64,000 nt of DNA from an uncultured Roseibium sp. (GTDB lineage: Bacteria; Pseudomonadota; Alphaproteobacteria; Rhizobiales; Stappiaceae). The stretch is taken from contig NZ_OY780958.1 in the NCBI RefSeq assembly GCF_963675985.1, positions 1,426,001-1,490,000 of the forward strand, given 5' to 3'. Below, piece after piece: positions 56,401 through 64,000 of this stretch. A program made the translations under genes and the position numbers. Position 1 is the first letter of the stretch. Every line of letters begins with the position of its first letter. The notes beneath the pieces are model-generated. The model was not told where the DNA came from. It ran no database searches and saw only the letters and a program-made list of their open reading frames with translations.

Positions 56401-57244
56401 CAGCGCGGTGCGCGCCGTTGCCGCCTTGGAAGAACCGGAAGAGGCCAATCCGATTGCCGCACGGGTATTGAGAGATCGAATCAAGTTCGAAGCCGAAGGC
56501 CTTGATGCCGATGAGTCACGTCACCGGTCCGGTTTCCGGGTATTCGGATCCAAACCGGGTGCCTATGGCGCCGGGCTGCAGGCGCTGATCGACGAAGGCA
56601 TCTGGGACGAGCGCGGTGATTTCGCCGATGCCTTCCTCGACTGGGGCGGCTATGCCTATGGCGGCGGCGCGGCCGGAACGGCGGCGCGGGGCGAGTTGGA
56701 AACCCGTCTTTCCGCAGTCGATGCGGTGCTGCACAACCAGGACAATCGGGAACACGACCTGCTCGACAGCGACGACTACTACCAGTTCGAAGGCGGGCTG
56801 GCGGCGACGGTCGAGACGCTGAAGGGCGCGGTGCCGAAGGTCTATCACAACGATCATTCCCGCCCGGAACGGCCGGTGGTGCGCAGCCTGTCGGAAGAGA
56901 TCGGCCGGGTGGTGCGCGGCCGGGCGGCCAATCCGAAATGGATCGCGGGCGTCATGCGCCATGGCTACAAGGGCGCTTTCGAGATGGTGGCCACGCTGGA
57001 TTATCTGTTCGCCTTTGCCGCGACCACCCGTGCGGTCGGCGATCATCATTTCGACCAGCTGTTCGAGGCCTATCTGGAAGACGACCGTGTGCGGGAGTTT
57101 CTGCAGGACGCCAATCCTGCGGGCTTAAGCGAAATGATCGCCCGTTTCCAGGAGGCGATCGACCGGGGACTGTGGACGCCGCGCCGCAACAGCACCCATG
57201 CTAGACTTTCCGAAATTCAATCAAGAACCCGAGAGACAGGGTAA
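53492..57244 (+). CDS. cobN: cobaltochelatase subunit CobN
   Basis: A 1250-residue catalytic subunit of the ATP-dependent aerobic cobaltochelatase that inserts Co2+ into hydrogenobyrinic acid diamide. Recognisable CobN/BchH blocks are [93 protein letters not shown] and [30 protein letters not shown]. Length is normal for CobN. CobS and CobT, the AAA partners, are not in this window. The presence of CobN marks the aerobic, late-cobalt pathway. Confidence 0.96.
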   Translation: [1250 protein letters not shown]

Positions 57245-57257
57245 GGGAGAAAGACCC

Positions 57258-57890
57258 GTGAGCGACAAGCATCAGGATCTGACCGAGGAAGAGCTGAACG
57301 CCCGCCATGCGGAAAAGATGCGCAAGAAAAAGGCTGCGCGCGACAAGATCATGGCCACCAAGACCATCGAGAAGGGTCTGACCATCGTCCATACGGGCAA
57401 GGGCAAGGGCAAGTCGACAGCAGGCTTCGGCATGGTGTTCCGCTCGCTCGGTCACGGTCACAAGGTCGGCGTCGTCCAGTTCGTCAAGGGACGGATCGAG
57501 ACCGGTGAGCGCAAGGCGTTGGAACGCTTCTCCGATCTGGTGACCGTCAAGCGCATGGGCGAGGGGTTTACCTGGGAAACGCAGGACCGGCAGCGGGACA
57601 TCGATGCGGCCCGTCAGGCCTGGGACGCAGCCAAGGAGATGATCACCTCCGGCGAGTACCGGCTGGTGCTGTGCGACGAACTCAATATCGTCCTGCGCTA
57701 CGACTACCTGCCGATCGAGGAGGTGGTCGATTTCCTGAAGAACGAAAAGCCTGAGGACGTCCATGTCATTATCACAGGGCGCAATGCCAAGGATGAGTTG
57801 ATTGAGGTCGCCGATCTGGTTACCGACATGACACAGGTGAAGCATCCTTTCCGTTCCGGCGTGAAGCCGCAGGAAGGAATCGAGTTTTAA
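57258..57890 (+). CDS. cobO: cob(I)yrinic acid a,c-diamide adenosyltransferase CobO
   Basis: A 210-residue corrinoid adenosyltransferase of the CobA/CobO family. The P-loop is HTGKGKGKSTAGFG, with the downstream motifs VVQFVKGRIETGE, RLVLCDELNIVLRYDYL and IITGRNAKDELIEVADLVTDM, and the C-terminal HPFRSGVKPQEGIEF. GTG 57258 is chosen for its GGGAGA site. An ATG at 57198 inside the end of cobN would add 20 residues. It adds the adenosyl group after cobalt insertion. Confidence 0.94.
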   Translation: MSDKHQDLTEEELNARHAEKMRKKKAARDKIMATKTIEKGLTIVHTGKGKGKSTAGFGMVFRSLGHGHKVGVVQFVKGRIETGERKALERFSDLVTVKRMGEGFTWETQDRQRDIDAARQAWDAAKEMITSGEYRLVLCDELNIVLRYDYLPIEEVVDFLKNEKPEDVHVIITGRNAKDELIEVADLVTDMTQVKHPFRSGVKPQEGIEF

Positions 57891-57914
57891 CATTCAGGAA
57901 AACGGGACGGCTCC

Positions 57915-58214
57915 ATGAAACTTTTCAGCCAGGGTCTCCGGGAAGCCTCCCGGACCCATCAGGAAATCGTCCGACGCTATGAAATCGGCCGGACGGTGGT
58001 CGAGTTTCTGGCCGCTGTGACCTTCATCATCGGCAGCGCCTTCTTTTTCTACGACAGCCTGATTTACGCGGGAACGTGGCTGTTCCTGATCGGATCAGTC
58101 CTGTTTGCCGTTCGGCCTTCCATCCGGCTGTTGCTGGAGCTGCACCTGGCGCGCCTGCCGGTGCCGAAGGAGTTTCGTCCCTATGGCGCGGACGCCGATG
58201 AGGGAGACGCCTAG
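57915..58214 (+). CDS. small YrhK-like membrane protein
   Basis: A 99-residue protein with two membrane segments ([39 protein letters not shown]) after a basic, amphipathic N-terminus ([15 protein letters not shown]), as in YrhK-domain proteins. Its stop overlaps the cobQ start (TAGTG), so it is translated as part of the cob operon. Its role in cobalamin metabolism, if any, is unknown. Confidence 0.78.
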   Translation: MKLFSQGLREASRTHQEIVRRYEIGRTVVEFLAAVTFIIGSAFFFYDSLIYAGTWLFLIGSVLFAVRPSIRLLLELHLARLPVPKEFRPYGADADEGDA

Positions 58215-59698
58215 TGAGCAGCCGCTTCGGCCGCACTCCGGCGCTGATGATCCAGGGGACCGGCTCCAATGTCGGCAAGAGTCTGATCGTCGCCGGCCTG
58301 TGCCGGTTGTTTGCCAACCGGGGGCTGAAGGTCAGACCGTTCAAGCCGCAGAACATGTCGAACAATGCGGCGGTCACCGCCGATGGCGGCGAGATCGGCC
58401 GGGCCCAGGCGCTGCAGGCGCAGGCGGCGCGCGTACCGCTTTCGGTGCATATGAACCCGATCCTTCTGAAACCTGAAACCGATACTGGCGCCCAGGTGAT
58501 CGTTCAGGGCAAACGCTTTGGTACCTTGAAGGCGTGCGAATATGGAAAGCAGAAAGCGCAATTGCTTCCGAAGGTTCTGGATAGTTTTTCAGAAATTGAG
58601 TCCGGTGCGGATCTGGTGATGGTGGAAGGCGCCGGCAGTCCGGCGGAAATTAATCTCAGGGCCGGTGACATCGCCAATATGGGTTTTGCCGAAGCGGCCG
58701 ATCTGCCGGTCGTCCTTTGCGGCGATATCGACCGGGGCGGTGTGATCGCCTCGCTGGTCGGCACCTATTCGGTGCTCGAAGCAGCGGAGCGCGAGCGGAT
58801 CAGGGGCTTCTTCGTCAATCGCTTTCGGGGAGACCCGAGCCTGTTCGATGATGGCATGAGCGAGATCACGCGGCGGACCGGCTGGGCGCCGCTCGGGGTC
58901 GTGCCGTGGTTTTCTCAAGCCGCGAAACTACCCGCCGAAGATGCGCTCGGTCTCAGCGATGGGGCAGGACGCGGCCCGGTCAAGATCGTCGTGCCGGTGA
59001 TCTCCCGGATCGCCAATTTCGACGATCTCGACCCCTTGCGTATGGAGGAGGGCGTCACCCTGACGCTAGTCCAGCCGGGAGACCCCTTGCCGGGCGATGC
59101 GGATCTCGTCCTGCTGCCGGGATCGAAATCGACGGTCGGCGATCTGGGCTTCTTCCGCAGGCAGGGTTGGGACGTGGACCTCAAAGCCCATCACCGCCGC
59201 GGCGGACATATCCTCGGGATCTGTGGCGGATACCAGATGCTGGGCCGGACGATATCAGATCCTGAAGGCATCGAAGGACGAGCAGGCACCGTTGAGGGGC
59301 TGGGCTTCTTGAATGTCGACACAGAGCTGACAGCGGACAAATCTCTCATCGAGGCTAGGGGGAAGCATCTCGCCACCGGTGCGGAGGTTTCAGGCTACGA
59401 GATCCATATCGGCCGCACAGAGGGCCCCGATTGTGCCCGACCATTGCTTCATATCCGCGAGGCGGACGGCACGCCGAAGCTGGACGGTGCCCAATCGGCC
59501 GATGGCCGGGTTGCCGGCACTTATCTCCACGGCCTGTTCACCTCGGACACCTTCCGCAAGGCCTATCTGCAAGGCTTCGGCGCAACTTCTACGCTTGCCT
59601 ACGAGCAAAGCATCGATGGCGTTCTGGACGATCTCGCCGCGCACCTGGAAACCGCGATGGATGTGGACCGAATCCTGGAGATCGCGAAGACCAGATAA
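58214..59698 (+). CDS. cobQ: cobyric acid synthase CobQ
   Basis: A 494-residue glutamine amidotransferase-type enzyme that amidates adenosylcobyrinic acid a,c-diamide at four positions. The N-terminal P-loop domain begins [12 protein letters not shown], followed by [10 protein letters not shown] and [20 protein letters not shown]. The C-terminal glutaminase domain has the nucleophile Cys in [11 protein letters not shown] and the catalytic His in [11 protein letters not shown] start overlaps the YrhK-like stop. Confidence 0.95.
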   Translation: MSSRFGRTPALMIQGTGSNVGKSLIVAGLCRLFANRGLKVRPFKPQNMSNNAAVTADGGEIGRAQALQAQAARVPLSVHMNPILLKPETDTGAQVIVQGKRFGTLKACEYGKQKAQLLPKVLDSFSEIESGADLVMVEGAGSPAEINLRAGDIANMGFAEAADLPVVLCGDIDRGGVIASLVGTYSVLEAAERERIRGFFVNRFRGDPSLFDDGMSEITRRTGWAPLGVVPWFSQAAKLPAEDALGLSDGAGRGPVKIVVPVISRIANFDDLDPLRMEEGVTLTLVQPGDPLPGDADLVLLPGSKSTVGDLGFFRRQGWDVDLKAHHRRGGHILGICGGYQMLGRTISDPEGIEGRAGTVEGLGFLNVDTELTADKSLIEARGKHLATGAEVSGYEIHIGRTEGPDCARPLLHIREADGTPKLDGAQSADGRVAGTYLHGLFTSDTFRKAYLQGFGATSTLAYEQSIDGVLDDLAAHLETAMDVDRILEIAKTR

Positions 59699-59774
59699 GG
59701 GTACTTCGCCAAAATGGATCGACTGGAATGGTTTTGATATTCAATCATCAATTGAAACGGCTGGAGCGGTACAA

Positions 59775-60299
59775 ATGAGCACTCTCTTTTTTATGGTGAT
59801 CGTTCGCTTGGCCGCTCTATATTTTTTAATGAACGGTTTGAGCTTTTTTTCTGTGGCGCTGTATTCGGTGTTTTCCGAGCAATACGACGGATTTCAGCGG
59901 GTGAGTGCGTTGGTGCTTGGCCTCAATCTATTGATTTCAATAGTGCTGTTCTGCTTTCCGCGGGTCCTGCTGCTTGGGCTCAATATCCGGATCGAGCCGG
60001 GCAGGGAAGTCCCGCGGGTTTCCGATTTTCAGTCTGCGGGAATTGCCTTGATCGGCCTCTATTTCGTGCTTCAAAGCTTGGCAAATCTGGTTTTTATCGT
60101 GGTAACCGTAGATCAGATGCGCGACTTGGGCATGGGCATCGAGAACTTGTCCGCCCAGAACAAGGCGGATTTCGTCAGCTATGTGTTCCAGTTCGTGCTG
60201 GGACTTCTGGCCGTGATCGGATCGAACGGTTTGTCAAAAATGATCACGCGGCTTCGGACCATCGGGACGCGACCAAGCGGAGAGAAGGCTGGCGAATGA
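59775..60299 (+). CDS. hypothetical four-helix membrane protein
   Basis: A 174-residue integral membrane protein with four hydrophobic segments (FMVIVRLAALYFLMNGLSFFSVALYSVF, ALVLGLNLLISIVLFCFP, SAGIALIGLYFVLQSLANLVFIVV, FVSYVFQFVLGLLAVIG). ATG 59775 is chosen because the frame upstream overlaps cobQ out of phase. GC is lower than in the flanking cob genes, suggesting recent acquisition. I do not recognise a family. It lies 76 bp after cobQ. Confidence 0.7.
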   Translation: MSTLFFMVIVRLAALYFLMNGLSFFSVALYSVFSEQYDGFQRVSALVLGLNLLISIVLFCFPRVLLLGLNIRIEPGREVPRVSDFQSAGIALIGLYFVLQSLANLVFIVVTVDQMRDLGMGIENLSAQNKADFVSYVFQFVLGLLAVIGSNGLSKMITRLRTIGTRPSGEKAGE

Positions 60300-60413
60300 G
60301 CGGGCAATCGAAATTCTGAATCTGCTTGATGAGTGGAAAAAATACCGGATACGCGATGCGACGGGGACCGCAGAGGTGCGCCTGAACTTTGACCTATCGA
60401 GAAGAAGATCTTC

Positions 60414-60905
60414 ATGAAGCCGTCCCTTTATTCCGTCCCCGTAAAAGCTTCCGGACGCCTTTTCATCATGCCGAAACCGTCAGGAGACTGGCTGGAGGAC
60501 GATATCGGCGTCCTGCGCGGGGAAGGGATCGATTACATCGTTTCCATGCTGACTGGCGACGAGCAGGAAGATCTCGGATTGACCGAGGAAGAGAGTATTT
60601 GCGGACGGTTCGGTTTGAGCTTTTTCCGGTTCGCGGTCGAGGACCGTGGCGTGCCGGAGTTGCGCGAGTTGGTGCGGATGGTCGATGGGATCGTTGGCGA
60701 TCTGGCGGCCGGTAAATCCGTTGCCGTTCATTGCCGCGCAGGTATCGGCCGATCCGGCTTGCTGACAGCCTGTGTCCTGACCCGGTTCGGACTGTCCGCA
60801 GAACACGCGATTGATAGCGTCAGCCTCGCCCGCGGTGTTCCGATCCCGGACACCGAGGAGCAGGCTGAATTCGTCCGCACGTTCGCGGAGCAGCTCGGGC
60901 TGTAG
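60414..60905 (+). CDS. dual-specificity / tyrosine protein phosphatase family protein
   Basis: A 163-residue cysteine phosphatase. The signature loop HCRAGIGRSG is at residues 106-115 with Cys107 as nucleophile and Arg113 as phosphate-binding residue. The upstream acidic stretch with SMLTGDEQEDLGL and FRFAVEDRGVPE resembles the general-acid region of atypical DUSP/ADP-ribosylation-linked phosphatases. A 114-bp gap without a gene precedes it. Substrate unknown. Confidence 0.85.
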   Translation: MKPSLYSVPVKASGRLFIMPKPSGDWLEDDIGVLRGEGIDYIVSMLTGDEQEDLGLTEEESICGRFGLSFFRFAVEDRGVPELRELVRMVDGIVGDLAAGKSVAVHCRAGIGRSGLLTACVLTRFGLSAEHAIDSVSLARGVPIPDTEEQAEFVRTFAEQLGL

Positions 60906-60920
60906 CTGGTGGGGGCGGGC

Positions 60921-61538
60921 TTACCCCCGCTTCCACACCAGCAGCTGGTTGTTTGCCGGCATGGCGTGGTCGGCTTGTAACGTCAGGCCGAACTTTTGCG
61001 CCAGATCGTTGACTGCCTCGAAATCGCGGATGCCGCTTTCCGGATCGCGGGATTTCAGGGACTTGTCGAAAGCCTCGTTGCTCGGCGTGGTGAATTTGCC
61101 GTCGTATTTGAACGGGCCGTAGATGCACAGCACACCACCTTCGGCCAGGGTCTCGCCGACGCCTTCGAAAAAGTCTTCCACCAGCGGCCAGGAAACGATG
61201 TGCAGCGAGTTGGCGGTGAAGATGCCGTCATAGGCATCTTCGTAGTCGAAGGCAGAGACCGGCCAGGGCAGGTCGGAGATATCCAGTTCGATCGGTGCCA
61301 GAAGGTTGTCGAGATCGGCTTCGGCCTGGACGATGCGCTGGTCGATGGCCGGCAGGTGCTCGGCGACATCGCTCGGCCGCCAGTCCAGGTGGGGCAGGTT
61401 CTCGGCGAAAAAGACGGCGTGCTGGCCGGTGCCGCTGGCGATTTCCAGAACGCGGGTCGCGTCCTTGAAGGCGTCGCGGAGCTTTTCGAGGATCGGGCGT
61501 TTGTTGTTTTCGGCTGCTGCGGAAAAGGGAAGCATCAT
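60921..61538 (-). CDS. DUF938 SAM-dependent methyltransferase
   Basis: A 205-residue class I methyltransferase of the DUF938 family. The SAM-binding motif is VLEIASGTGQHAVFFAENLP, with ANSLHIVSWPLVEDFF, GGVLCIYGPFKYDGKFTTPSNEAFDKSLKSRDPESGIRDFE and the C-terminal DHAMPANNQLLVWKR, all typical of the family. Start 61538 (MM) has GAGAAAA upstream; MVRLC at 61568 is possible but would reach into the cbiB end. It is 11 bases downstream of the cbiB stop and likely co-transcribed. Confidence 0.85.
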   Translation of the reverse strand: MMLPFSAAAENNKRPILEKLRDAFKDATRVLEIASGTGQHAVFFAENLPHLDWRPSDVAEHLPAIDQRIVQAEADLDNLLAPIELDISDLPWPVSAFDYEDAYDGIFTANSLHIVSWPLVEDFFEGVGETLAEGGVLCIYGPFKYDGKFTTPSNEAFDKSLKSRDPESGIRDFEAVNDLAQKFGLTLQADHAMPANNQLLVWKRG

Positions 61539-61548
61539 TTTTCTCAGT

Positions 61549-62547
61549 TCAAAACACAGCCGTACCATTCAGTGCTGCGATGGCGGCCGCCGACAGCAGA
61601 GCAAATAATGCAAGCAATAAGCAAGACCCTTTCAGCAAGTTTAGTGCACGGGAAATATCCTGAGCGGTCGCGGATTTGCGTCCGCCGGCGTTCAGGAAGG
61701 GATCTTCGACCGTATAGCCGGGGTAGGATCTGGGGCCTGCAAGGGCGATGTCCAGGGCACCTGCCATGGCCGCTTCCGGCCAGCCGGCGTTGGGAGAGCG
61801 GTGTTTGCGGGCGTCCAAACGGATCGTCCTCAGCGCAGTCTTCGGCGATCCGCCGGCGAGCGGGGCCGTGAGTGCAATCAGCAGACCGGACAGGCGGGAG
61901 GCCGGCAGGTTGACGAGGTCGTCGAAGCGGGCCGAGGCCCAGCCGAAGGCGCCATGCCGTTCCGTCTTGTGTCCGATCATGCTGTCGGCCGTGTTCACAG
62001 CCTTGTAGGCGATCAGACCGGGCAGGCCCAGAACGGCGAACCAGAAGGCCGGGGCGACGACCCCGTCGGAGAAGTTCTCCGCGCACGATTCGATCGTCGC
62101 CCTTGAAACGCCCGCCTCGTCGAGCGTCTGAGGATCGCGACCAACGATCATCGCAACTGCCTTGCGTCCGCCGGCAAGGCCGTCGGTTCGCAAACCGTCG
62201 CGGACGGCGGCGATGTGCTGGTAGAGGCTTTTCTGGGCGAGGAAGATGGCGGCCACCAAAACTGTCAGAGCCTGGCCAAAGGGCATCAGCCGCGCGCCGT
62301 AGTCGATGGCGTATCCGGTGGCGAACCCCACGCCGATCAGGATAAGGAGGGTGATCACGCCAAGAACTTTTCTACGCTCGGGTGAGAAGCCCTCTTTGTT
62401 GAGAGATGCATCCAGAAAACTGATGAGCTTGCCGATCAGAACGACCGGGTGGGGCCAGCGGCGCCACAGAACGTCCGGATCGCCGATCAGGGCATCGACG
62501 GCGAGCGTGGCGAACAGGAGAAAAAGCGTATCGGGAAAAAGCAGCAT
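61549..62547 (-). CDS. cbiB: adenosylcobinamide-phosphate synthase (CbiB/CobD)
   Basis: A 332-residue integral membrane enzyme that attaches (R)-1-amino-2-propanol phosphate to adenosylcobyric acid. Family motifs are DALIGDPDVLWRRWPHPVVLIGK near the N-terminus, AVAMIVGRDPQTLDEAGVSRATIESCAENFSDGVVAPAFW in the middle and KAVNTADSMIGHKTERHGAFGWASARFDDLVNLPASR. Several hydrophobic helices flank these. It starts 9 bp after the stop of the threonine-phosphate decarboxylase that makes its substrate. Confidence 0.95.
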   Translation of the reverse strand: MLLFPDTLFLLFATLAVDALIGDPDVLWRRWPHPVVLIGKLISFLDASLNKEGFSPERRKVLGVITLLILIGVGFATGYAIDYGARLMPFGQALTVLVAAIFLAQKSLYQHIAAVRDGLRTDGLAGGRKAVAMIVGRDPQTLDEAGVSRATIESCAENFSDGVVAPAFWFAVLGLPGLIAYKAVNTADSMIGHKTERHGAFGWASARFDDLVNLPASRLSGLLIALTAPLAGGSPKTALRTIRLDARKHRSPNAGWPEAAMAGALDIALAGPRSYPGYTVEDPFLNAGGRKSATAQDISRALNLLKGSCLLLALFALLSAAAIAALNGTAVF

Positions 62548-62556
62548 TTTCCCCGA

Positions 62557-63558
62557 TTAGAGCTCTTTCGCCGCGTCGGCAAGCGCCTGTCGGAGGCGTT
62601 GAAGGTTCTCCCTCGATCCGGGCAGCCCGATGCGCATCCAGGTCGGCGCGTAGTCGAAGATCCGAGTCCAGATCCGGCGGCGGGCCAGGGCTTCGTGCAG
62701 GGAGGCGGCGTTTCTCGTGCCGGCGAGTGCGAAAAGCGGTGTTCCGCCGAAGACGCTGAGCCCCTGCTCGGATAACAGGAGGGTCAGGTCGGCCATTTCA
62801 TCGGCAAGGCGCCGCCGCATGGCCTCTTGCCACGTCATGTCGCTGAGAGCCTTGCGTCCGATTTCCAGCGCCGGACCGCTGACGGCCCAGCTGTCTAGAC
62901 GTTCGGAAAGTCTCTGCGTGATCCGTCGCGGACCGGCAAGAAAGCCGAGGCGTAGACCGGCCAGTCCGAAAAATTTTCCGAAGGATCGCAGCACCAGGAT
63001 GTTTTCGTCGCCGATCGAGGGGAGAATACTGGCTCCGGGAACAACGTCGGCAAAGGCCTCGTCGATGATGAGAAATCCGTCGCGCGCGGCAAGGGTGCCT
63101 GAGGCAGCCTGCAGGCTGGCCCTAGGGGTCAGCCGGCCGTCCGGATTGTTCGGATTGACGACGACGGCATAGCGCGTGGTTTCGGCGATGGCTTCCAGAT
63201 ACCCGACTTCGAGCGGCTTGCGTCCGGATCGGGCCCAGGCTGCCGCATGAGAGGAATAGGTTGGGCCGACAATGGCGGCATCGCCTTCGGAAAAAAGGTC
63301 CGGCAACAAGGCAATCAGCGCCTGGGTGCCAGGTGCCGCGACCAGTCCGATATGCTCCGGGCAGGCATAGGCCTTGCGGGCGGCACCGAGCAACCGGTCG
63401 AGCGCGTTCTGCCCCGGAAGCCGTTGCCAGACGTCGCCGGCAATGGTCTCCGTTATTGGATAGGCATGGGGATTGATGCCGGTCGAAAGGTCGAGCCAGT
63501 CTTCCTCGGTTCCGCCGTAGCGGTCGATTGCAAGCGCCAGATCGCCGCCGTGGTGCAT
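62557..63558 (-). CDS. cobC: threonine-phosphate decarboxylase (CobC/CobD, PLP-dependent)
   Basis: A 333-residue aspartate-aminotransferase-fold enzyme that makes (R)-1-amino-2-propanol O-2-phosphate. The opening HHGGDLALAIDRYGG, STGINPHAYPI, the VVNPNNPDGRLTP motif, DEAFADV and the PLP-lysine region LRSFGKFFGLAGLRLGF are diagnostic of CobC. Its product is used by CbiB, encoded directly downstream. The two minus-strand cob genes converge on the plus-strand operon headed by the riboswitch. A short upstream region (63559-63600) holds no second riboswitch that I can see. Confidence 0.93.
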   Translation of the reverse strand: MHHGGDLALAIDRYGGTEEDWLDLSTGINPHAYPITETIAGDVWQRLPGQNALDRLLGAARKAYACPEHIGLVAAPGTQALIALLPDLFSEGDAAIVGPTYSSHAAAWARSGRKPLEVGYLEAIAETTRYAVVVNPNNPDGRLTPRASLQAASGTLAARDGFLIIDEAFADVVPGASILPSIGDENILVLRSFGKFFGLAGLRLGFLAGPRRITQRLSERLDSWAVSGPALEIGRKALSDMTWQEAMRRRLADEMADLTLLLSEQGLSVFGGTPLFALAGTRNAASLHEALARRRIWTRIFDYAPTWMRIGLPGSRENLQRLRQALADAAKEL

Positions 63559-64000
63559 AGTCCTGTCTCTGTGTTCCGTATCAAGGCTTTGCGTTATCTA
63601 GTCGATTTGCCGGGCAGAAGTACAGATCCGGCTGCGGCATGAATTTGTCCGCATACGAATGAAATCGGAGGAGGGGCGATACAGCAGATCATTCATAGGG
63701 GGTGGAACGGTAAATACGGAGACCACACTTGGGGTGCGGACCCATACAATTCTGCTTTCAGGCGTCGATCCGATAATGCCAATCGAGAAAAAGCCTGCGG
63801 AACCATGGCTCTGCATGATGCAAACCCTTTGATGCGGCTCTCCATAGCCGGATTGACGATCCTTCGGATCGACCTGGAATCAGAATTGTAAGGGTCCGTG
63901 CGCGCGTCCCGCCCAAAACCCTATCGCCGTGAGAAAAATCCATCGACTGTTGCGATGATCAAGTCATGTTTTGCTGCGCGTTGGGCACCACCATTCCTGC
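63559..64000. other. right edge without recognisable gene
   Basis: The last 442 bases contain only short open frames (such as 63598-63816 minus) without domains or ribosome-binding sites. No tRNA, riboswitch or terminator stands out. It presumably includes the cobC promoter and DNA belonging to the next locus. Confidence 0.5.

Noticed and set aside
60300..60413. Coding-like fragment (AIEILNLLDEWKKYRIRDATG) between the membrane gene and the phosphatase
   Set aside because: No start codon, only about 40 codons, bounded by stops; at most a gene remnant.
63559..64000. Second cobalamin riboswitch upstream of cobC
   Set aside because: No B12 box or GCCACTG element could be found on the minus strand in this interval.

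Overview
The window is GC-rich, densely packed chromosomal DNA with many ATGA, GTGA and TAGTG stop/start overlaps. The gene set (aerobic late-cobalt B12 pathway, XoxF methanol dehydrogenase with glutathione-linked formaldehyde oxidation, several Ugp/Liv-type ABC importers) suggests a heterotrophic alphaproteobacterium. A marine Stappiaceae-like (Labrenzia/Roseibium) organism would fit, but that placement is inference from gene content only.

Layout. (1) 0.5-6.6 kb: a GntR/UTRA regulator, a Ugp-type carbohydrate or glycerol-phosphate ABC importer (binding protein, ATPase, two permeases) and a class III metallophosphodiesterase, probably for uptake and cleavage of a phosphodiester. (2) 6.7-7.9 kb, minus strand: two tandem FCD-domain proteins, one without its DNA-binding domain. 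They are divergent from (3) 8.1-22.7 kb: a compact operon of FAH-family hydrolase, alpha/beta hydrolase, amidohydrolase, a complete branched-chain-type ABC importer whose second ATPase is fused to a Tm-1-like (UPF0261) domain, a TIM-barrel PEP-hydrolase-like protein, a flotillin, a START-like protein, and a START-like/quinone oxidoreductase fusion. Its substrate is unknown. It is the most unusual metabolic unit here.

(4) 23.0-27.2 kb: a LuxR-type response regulator, a FIST-domain sensor and a hybrid histidine kinase, resembling the NosP/NahK and ErcS/ErdR-type modules linked to PQQ-alcohol oxidation in pseudomonads. (5) 27.3-48.2 kb: a large XoxF (lanthanide-dependent methanol dehydrogenase) region. 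It holds xoxF, cytochrome xoxG, xoxJ, a CxxxCW rhodanese-like protein, two SoxYZ-like carriers, a zinc metallohydrolase, an MxaD-like protein and beta-propellers. It also holds the PQQ-associated ABC genes that match lanthanide-uptake (Lut/Ped) loci, a second NitT/TauT-type ABC importer embedded among them, and the complete formaldehyde-to-formate route (gfa, flhA, fghA). No PQQ biosynthesis gene, MxaF or TonB receptor is in view.

(6) 48.2-51.0 kb: a strong terminator, a stand-alone pentapeptide-repeat/TIR/membrane protein with a strikingly homogeneous 15-bp DNA repeat (a probable defence or death effector), and tRNA-Asn. (7) 51.2-63.6 kb: a cobalamin riboswitch followed by cobU/P, cobW, cobN, cobO, a YrhK-like membrane gene, cobQ and two unrelated small genes, then convergent minus-strand genes for a DUF938 methyltransferase, cbiB/cobD and cobC. 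The first 540 and last 440 bases hold no gene I can support.
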